Shown here: piece by piece, positions 42,860 through 46,698 of the stretch
Numbering within the stretch: the first letter of the stretch is position 1
How the letters are laid out: each line of letters begins with the position of its first letter
Assembly: GCA_028284775.1 (NCBI GenBank)
Contig: JANQRB010000019.1
Coordinates: 1 to 46,698 of the forward strand
DNA length: 46,698 bases
Direction of reading: 5' to 3'
Source of the DNA: Candidatus Kapaibacterium sp.
GTDB lineage: Bacteria; Bacteroidota; Ignavibacteria; Kapaibacteriales; UBA7675
The notes under the pieces: generated by a model
What the model saw: only the letters and a program-made list of their open reading frames with translations
Told to the model about the DNA's origin: nothing
Databases searched by the model: none
Translations under genes and position numbers: made by a program

Positions 42860-42889
42860 AGACACAATGTCAATAAGGAATGTGTCCTC

Positions 42890-44116
42890 ATGGTTCCGTT
42901 GAAAACCATCGATCCTCATCCCTTACATCCGATTCATCTAATTCCGGGACTGCTTCTGGTGTGGTTGCTCTCCGCTTCGACGCTGAGCTCTCAGACAGTT
43001 TTGTATTGGCTGGATGATGAACTCGGCACCTTGCAGCGCTCGACAGCGGACGGACTGGATCGTCAAGTGCTGGTCGAGGATCTTGAGCATCCAAACTCTC
43101 TGGTATATAGCCCCGCTTCAAAAAGCTTATTCTGGACCGTCTCCGGCAGCACATTCGGTGCTGGCAGGATCGAAGCCGCGGCGATCGACGGCAATAATCG
43201 CAGAATCGTTCTGAGCAATCTGGGTGATCCGCACGGGATTGCCATCGATGCTTCCGAGACTTATATCTATTGGACCGAATACAGTGAAAATCGGGGGCGC
43301 GAGGCACGGATACTGCGCAGCCGCCTGGGTACGGCAACAATAGAATTGCTGGTGGATGGCATTCACGACTCCGACGGGATTGTCCTCGACCCTCCGCGCG
43401 GTATAGTGTTTTCTACTCGGGGAACGCACGCGCTGGGTGAGGTCTGGCGGGCCCGCAACGATGGCAGCGCTGCCGCTGTGCTGGTTAGCTTCGATGCGCC
43501 GGACGGCCCCTTCGGCGGCGTGCCCTTCGCGCTGGCATTCGGTGAAAATGCCGCTGAAATCTACTGGACCGAGACCTGGGGCGGACGTATTCAGGTGGCG
43601 CAAGCGGATGGCAGCAATGTCCGCACGCTGCTGGAAGGTCTGGGGGCGCCGCGCGGCTTTGCGCTTGACCTGCCGTCGGGCAAAATGTACTGGTGCGAAG
43701 CGCTCGAACCGCGAATTCGGCGCGCCGATCTTAACGGCTGGAACGCAGAAACCATATTGGAGTTTACAAGTGGCTCGCCGCAGGGACTCATTGTTTTGCC
43801 GGCCGGGTCAATCGTCGGTGTCGATCACAATACCTTGGCGGACGCTGGTCTGTCCGTTGAAATGCAGCTTGAGCTGCATCCGAATCCGGCGGCTGAATCC
43901 GTGACGCTTAGCCTCGACAATGTCGCTCCCGGGAGCCTTACGGTTGCTATCATCGATGCCCTGGGTCGCGAGTGGCCGCTTTATGAAAGAAGGGAAATCA
44001 ATACATCAATCGGAAAAATTCAATTGCAAATTAAGAGGCTGCCGGAAGGCGCCTGTTTTGTTCACGTACGTAACGGGCTGCGAAGCGCTACCCGAAGTTT
44101 GCTGGTCCTACGCTAG
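42890..44116 (+). CDS. T9SS cargo with YWTD (LDL-receptor class B) propeller
   Basis: A 408-residue secreted protein. ATG at 42890 is chosen because AAGGAA precedes it; the longer frame begins at TTG. An export signal (IPGLLLVWLLSASTLSS) follows a somewhat long N-terminal stretch. The body has repeated YWTD-like blades: VLYWLDDELG, LFWTVSGST, IYWTEYSEN, IYWTETWGG and MYWCEALEP, each with a following DG-x-x-R strand (ADGLDRQVLVE, IDGNNRRIVL, ADGSNVRTLLE, LNGWNAETIL), so six or so blades. The C-terminal 80 residues (LELHPNPAAESVTL to LLVLR) form a T9SS type A sorting domain. YWTD propellers bind proteins; an enzyme role is not indicated. Confidence 0.85.
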   Translation: MVPLKTIDPHPLHPIHLIPGLLLVWLLSASTLSSQTVLYWLDDELGTLQRSTADGLDRQVLVEDLEHPNSLVYSPASKSLFWTVSGSTFGAGRIEAAAIDGNNRRIVLSNLGDPHGIAIDASETYIYWTEYSENRGREARILRSRLGTATIELLVDGIHDSDGIVLDPPRGIVFSTRGTHALGEVWRARNDGSAAAVLVSFDAPDGPFGGVPFALAFGENAAEIYWTETWGGRIQVAQADGSNVRTLLEGLGAPRGFALDLPSGKMYWCEALEPRIRRADLNGWNAETILEFTSGSPQGLIVLPAGSIVGVDHNTLADAGLSVEMQLELHPNPAAESVTLSLDNVAPGSLTVAIIDALGREWPLYERREINTSIGKIQLQIKRLPEGACFVHVRNGLRSATRSLLVLR

Positions 44117-44560
44117 CAGAACGTGCGCCCGTTAGCAACAAGCTAAGAAAGGAAGGTGAAATGTTTGATCGTTGCTAGGTATAGCAAGGCACGACTACCA
44201 CTGCTGCTGAATGGATAAATCAGAAAGTGCCGCCGATAAATCCCTTACCCTCTGTTGTACCTGTACCCCGCAATACCCCTTCCCAAATCCGATGGCAACG
44301 AATCGGAAATGCTGCGATCCCTCCCCGGCATCGACAGCCTGTGCGAAGGGCTTTAGTGATGAAGTTGATCCGTAACATTGCACTGCCGCTACTGTCGCAA
44401 TCGAATGAACAATGCCCGGGGCCGCATTCGCCTGCTCCAACCCTTGTTATGTGTAAAGCTCGATTTTTGTTCCGATGCATTGAAGAACGAAAAGAGCCGG
44501 CTTCATACTTAAAATCCATCAACTGTTAATTGTATTTTTAACATAATTCGAATTAGCGAT
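44117..44560. other. Gap between two T9SS cargo genes
   Basis: About 440 bases. A hairpin TCCGAT (44288-44293) with ATCGGA (44302-44307) is seen. TATTTTTA at 44533-44540 matches the -7 element at seven of eight positions and would start a short leader for the next gene; no TTTG stands at the right distance. Open frames in this stretch are not convincing. Confidence 0.45.
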
Positions 44561-46261
44561 ATGAAAGAGAATTATAATGTTAGGCGATATGCAAAGAGCC
44601 TGTTGATATGTTTTATTGTGTTTGCGTTCGCCGGTACCGGCGTCCTGGCGGATATCATCAAGACGGGTTCGGCATATGTACCGGGCTATTGTAACCCCAA
44701 GAAAAAAGTTAAATGGCGGGTTGCGATGAGTAAGACACCTTACGGCAATCAGGCCGGCTCCAAAGAGCTGCACTTCTGGCTTGATTTTGAACTATGCGAT
44801 CCGCAGCCGGGCGACGATGTGTCATTCGTCGTATGCGCGATGCTCAATGTCAATCAAGCCAAGCGTTCACTGCCGGCTTTCAGAGCCGACATCAACGGAG
44901 GCACCTGGACCTGTGTCAGTACCGGTTCCGAGAACTGGTATCCCAACTACCACATGGGCTGCAAACGCGTGCGGGTCCATGCCGGTAACGGCTACAAGGC
45001 ACAGCCATTCGATACGCGTGTTGAGTTTTCGGTCGATTTCGACGAAGACGAAGTCGCGGCGCCCTATATCGATCTGGCGCTCGATTGCCCGAACGGCTTT
45101 TCGGGCTGCTCGGGGGCCTTCGATGCGCCCGACAAATGGCTGGTGCCCGGCTCCGGCAATTTCCCTCAGAGTGAGACCGGATGCAATGGAACTTCAAGCT
45201 GGTGGGTTACCAATATCGGCGGCCGTTATCGTCCGGACATCAACTCCATCGGCCGTGTTGCGCCTATTCCGACAGGCAACTGGTACACCATGGCCTATCC
45301 CGACAACGTCTTTGAATCCGCGCTTGTCGGACAATTCACAAATGTGCCTAACAATTCAAACGTGACCATAACCTTTCCGCCTTCCACGGGCGGGGGGACC
45401 TGGAATCTGACCCCGACCAATGGCATCATCGATGTCGATATCCCCTTCGTGATTACAGAAGAACTGATGCATGATCTTGACGAGCATATGCACTTCTCGC
45501 TCTGGTATCCGGAAAGTGAAGTATTGCCGGATCCGGACGCCACGATTGAATTCCTCGGCCAGGTTGTTGCAACCGGTACAAGCTTTTTCCCCAACGGCGA
45601 CGATCTGTTTATCCCGGATCAGGAAATGCACGGCATACAGATTCAGTGGGTCATCGAGAACGACAACCCGACCATGGTCAGCGAATTGTTAACTGAAATA
45701 TCTCCCGGACTCTACGAGTTGACGGTCGAAGCCTCGGACGCAAGCACGATGGCTATCGGCGCGTCGGTCGTTTACACAGTTAACGGTACGGACGAGACTT
45801 TTCTTCCGCTGGATTTCGATGATCCGGCCAGCGACGGCAGCTCGACCTTCTTCGTTGGACAAATCGGTCCCTTGGGGCCTGACGATGAATTGACATCCTA
45901 TACCGTTTATGTTGTGGACGATGCCGGCAACATGCTCGAGTGTTCGGCCACGCTTACTGATGTTGACGATGGGATGGCCAACGATGGATTTGCTCTCTTT
46001 ACCAACTTCCCGAATCCGGTCGAAGGAGCAACAACTATTCGTTACCGCCTGCCGAGAGCCGAGTGGACGACAATCAAGTTGTTTGACATTTTCGGCAAAG
46101 AGATTGCGACCGTGCTTGACAGGTATGTCAATCCCGGCGAACACTCCGTCAGCCTGGACTTCCAGCGCGGAATACTTAGCTCGCTTGCCGATGGTGTCTA
46201 TTTCTACCAGATGGAAGCCGGCTCCTTTGTGCAGGCGCATTACTTCTCGATTGCCCGCTAA
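44561..46261 (+). CDS. T9SS cargo with Cys-rich N-terminal domain
   Basis: A 566-residue secreted protein with a signal peptide (residues about 10-31, LLICFIVFAFAGTGVLA). The first 210 or so mature residues contain eight cysteines, an even number that could form four disulphides, with many aromatic and Asp residues (YVPGYCNPKKKVKWRV, FELCDPQPGD, GGTWTCVSTGSENWYPNYHMGCKRV). I do not recognise this domain. The middle is beta-rich. The C-terminal 90 residues, FTNFPNPVEGATTIRYRLP through GVYFYQMEAG, are a clear T9SS type A sorting domain of the form seen in Ignavibacteriota and relatives. No ribosome site precedes the ATG at 44561. Confidence 0.85.
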   Translation: MKENYNVRRYAKSLLICFIVFAFAGTGVLADIIKTGSAYVPGYCNPKKKVKWRVAMSKTPYGNQAGSKELHFWLDFELCDPQPGDDVSFVVCAMLNVNQAKRSLPAFRADINGGTWTCVSTGSENWYPNYHMGCKRVRVHAGNGYKAQPFDTRVEFSVDFDEDEVAAPYIDLALDCPNGFSGCSGAFDAPDKWLVPGSGNFPQSETGCNGTSSWWVTNIGGRYRPDINSIGRVAPIPTGNWYTMAYPDNVFESALVGQFTNVPNNSNVTITFPPSTGGGTWNLTPTNGIIDVDIPFVITEELMHDLDEHMHFSLWYPESEVLPDPDATIEFLGQVVATGTSFFPNGDDLFIPDQEMHGIQIQWVIENDNPTMVSELLTEISPGLYELTVEASDASTMAIGASVVYTVNGTDETFLPLDFDDPASDGSSTFFVGQIGPLGPDDELTSYTVYVVDDAGNMLECSATLTDVDDGMANDGFALFTNFPNPVEGATTIRYRLPRAEWTTIKLFDIFGKEIATVLDRYVNPGEHSVSLDFQRGILSSLADGVYFYQMEAGSFVQAHYFSIAR

Positions 46262-46265
46262 AACT

Positions 46266-46285
46266 TCGTTCAAAGCATTGAACGA
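46266..46285 (+). repeat. Perfect 8-pair hairpin after the T9SS gene
   Basis: TCGTTCAA (46266-46273) and TTGAACGA (46278-46285) enclose a four-base loop, five bases after the stop codon region. No T run follows, so it is a weak terminator or a 3'-end protector. Confidence 0.6.
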
Positions 46286-46311
46286 GAGATAGTTCTGCCA
46301 GATGTTAACAA

Positions 46312-46383
46312 ATAAGGCGCTGCCGTCATCGTGAGAAAAACAATGTTCCAATTGATCCTCATAGATGATGGTCAGCGCCTTAT
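46312..46383. repeat. Long imperfect inverted repeat, about 24-pair stem
   Basis: ATAAGGCGCTG (46312-46322) pairs exactly with CAGCGCCTTAT (46373-46383). Pairing continues inwards to GTGAG (46331-46335) opposite CTCAT (46358-46362), with two single-base bulges and two G-U pairs; a CAAT/ATTG stem closes the 22-base loop. On the minus strand the outer end runs into ATTTGTTAAC, so it could end a minus-strand transcript entering from the right. Confidence 0.7.
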
Positions 46384-46579
46384 GCCTGTCGCCGTTTCCG
46401 CAGCACTTCGTCCCGGTCAAAGCTTGCGAACGAATGAATGCCGGGCATAGCTGCGGGATACCTGGCTGCCGAAGACCGTTAATGAAATTCATGCATTGTT
46501 TATTCGTGAATTGGAAGACATTGCGCTCGGATTACATTCATTTTAGCGCTGCGCCGACAGGTAAATTACCATCTTAGGT

Positions 46580-46687
46580 AGTTAGTTGATCCTGAAAAAA
46601 GGATCTAACTGTCATAAAAACAAGGTTTCATCGGTCAATTGCCCTGGTTAGATTGCAAGAAGTTAGTCAGAGCGGCCGAAAACCTTG
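46580..46687. repeat. Two further inverted repeats at the window end
   Basis: AGTTA/TAACT with inner GATCC/GGATC form a bulged hairpin at 46580-46610. Directly after it CAAGGTTT (46621-46628) pairs with AAACCTTG (46680-46687) and TCGG with CCGA inside, enclosing about 41 bases. Confidence 0.5.
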
Positions 46688-46698
46688 CAAATTGAGCC

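Larger units (their letters stand above)
42439..42889 (+). other. Leader of the YWTD gene with promoter and terminator-like hairpin
   Basis: About 450 bases without a gene. The first part (42439-42640) has an imperfect GC-rich hairpin around 42565-42590 (GGAGC with GCTCC). A strong promoter follows at 42652-42680, then about 200 bases of untranslated leader containing a small hairpin (CTGAT 42804-42808 with ATCAG 42812-42816) and a terminator-like hairpin at 42833-42859, just before the ribosome site AAGGAA at 42875-42880. Confidence 0.5.
46262..46698. other. Hairpin-rich terminal intergenic region
   Basis: The last 437 bases hold no gene that I can support. They hold four inverted-repeat structures, given as separate entries or findings: 46266-46285, 46312-46383, 46580-46610 and 46621-46687. 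Any gene that uses this region lies beyond the window. Confidence 0.6.

Noticed and set aside
44227..44529. 100-residue open frame between T9SS genes
   Set aside because: Pro- and Arg-rich translation without pattern, and it overlaps probable leader sequence of the next gene.
45689..46492. 267-residue minus-strand open frame at the right end
   Set aside because: It lies antisense to the T9SS cargo gene, whose translation is clearly real, and shows no domain.

Overview
The window looks like a chromosomal segment of a Gram-negative bacterium from the Bacteroidota/Chlorobiota/Ignavibacteriota-Kapabacteria/Calditrichota assemblage; I cannot resolve the phylum. Four predicted secreted proteins end in type A sorting domains of the type IX secretion system (T9SS). 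Several gene fronts carry the Bacteroidota-type promoter (-33 TTTG, -7 TAnnTTTG), and many proteins are lipoproteins or carry export signals. Unlike many Bacteroidota, several genes have clear Shine-Dalgarno sequences, some in front of TTG or GTG starts. Coding is dense, mostly housekeeping, and moderately GC-rich by eye, with a few AT-rich gaps. I see no tRNA, rRNA, CRISPR array, intact insertion sequence or prophage.

Layout. 0-5.8 kb: end of an M48 metalloprotease, pyrF, a roughly 1 kb AT-rich gap, a T9SS cargo that resembles a protease propeptide without its protease, an RlpA-like cell-wall protein and a TPR lipoprotein. 5.8-12 kb: a DedA membrane protein, a FabL-type enoyl-ACP reductase, pepA divergent from gmhA-trmK, and ruvB. 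12.3-17 kb: a UDP-glucuronate decarboxylase plus degenerate CDF transporter pair, divergent from a tightly overlapping three-gene operon (UbiA-like membrane protein, methyltransferase, GH113-like lipoprotein). 17-22.3 kb: DUF2797 protein, YtcJ-like amidohydrolase, 2[4Fe-4S] ferredoxin and uvrB, all on the minus strand. 22.5-25.1 kb: a small secreted FN3-like protein, a Gfo/Idh/MocA oxidoreductase and a XerC/D recombinase. 25.6-29.3 kb: the division genes ftsQ-ftsA-ftsZ, without the mur genes that usually precede them, closed by a strong bidirectional terminator. 29.4-37.5 kb, minus strand: GlmU-like nucleotidyltransferase, secreted FKBP, pyrG, a 1110-residue Dna2-like nuclease-helicase and an MscS channel. 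38-46.3 kb: a small DUF4177-like secreted protein, a lipoprotein, then three large T9SS cargo proteins in a row (Asp-box/BNR propeller, YWTD propeller, Cys-rich protein), each behind a long non-coding leader. The last 440 bases hold several strong hairpins and no gene.

How the genes fit together. Envelope functions dominate: division (FtsQAZ, RlpA), surface sugar supply (GmhA, UXS, the GlmU-like protein, perhaps the Gfo/Idh enzyme), fatty-acid elongation (FabL-like), export and folding (FKBP, M48, T9SS cargo) and osmotic relief (MscS). These are mixed with DNA repair (RuvB, UvrB, Dna2-like, XerC/D) and pyrimidine synthesis (PyrF, PyrG). The least explained items are the propeptide-only T9SS cargo, the overlapping UbiA-like/methyltransferase/GH113 operon, the CDF protein without metal ligands, the nuclease-helicase, the attenuator-like leader before the YWTD gene, and the hairpin-rich right end. 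I found nothing I can call a new multi-gene defence or mobile system.
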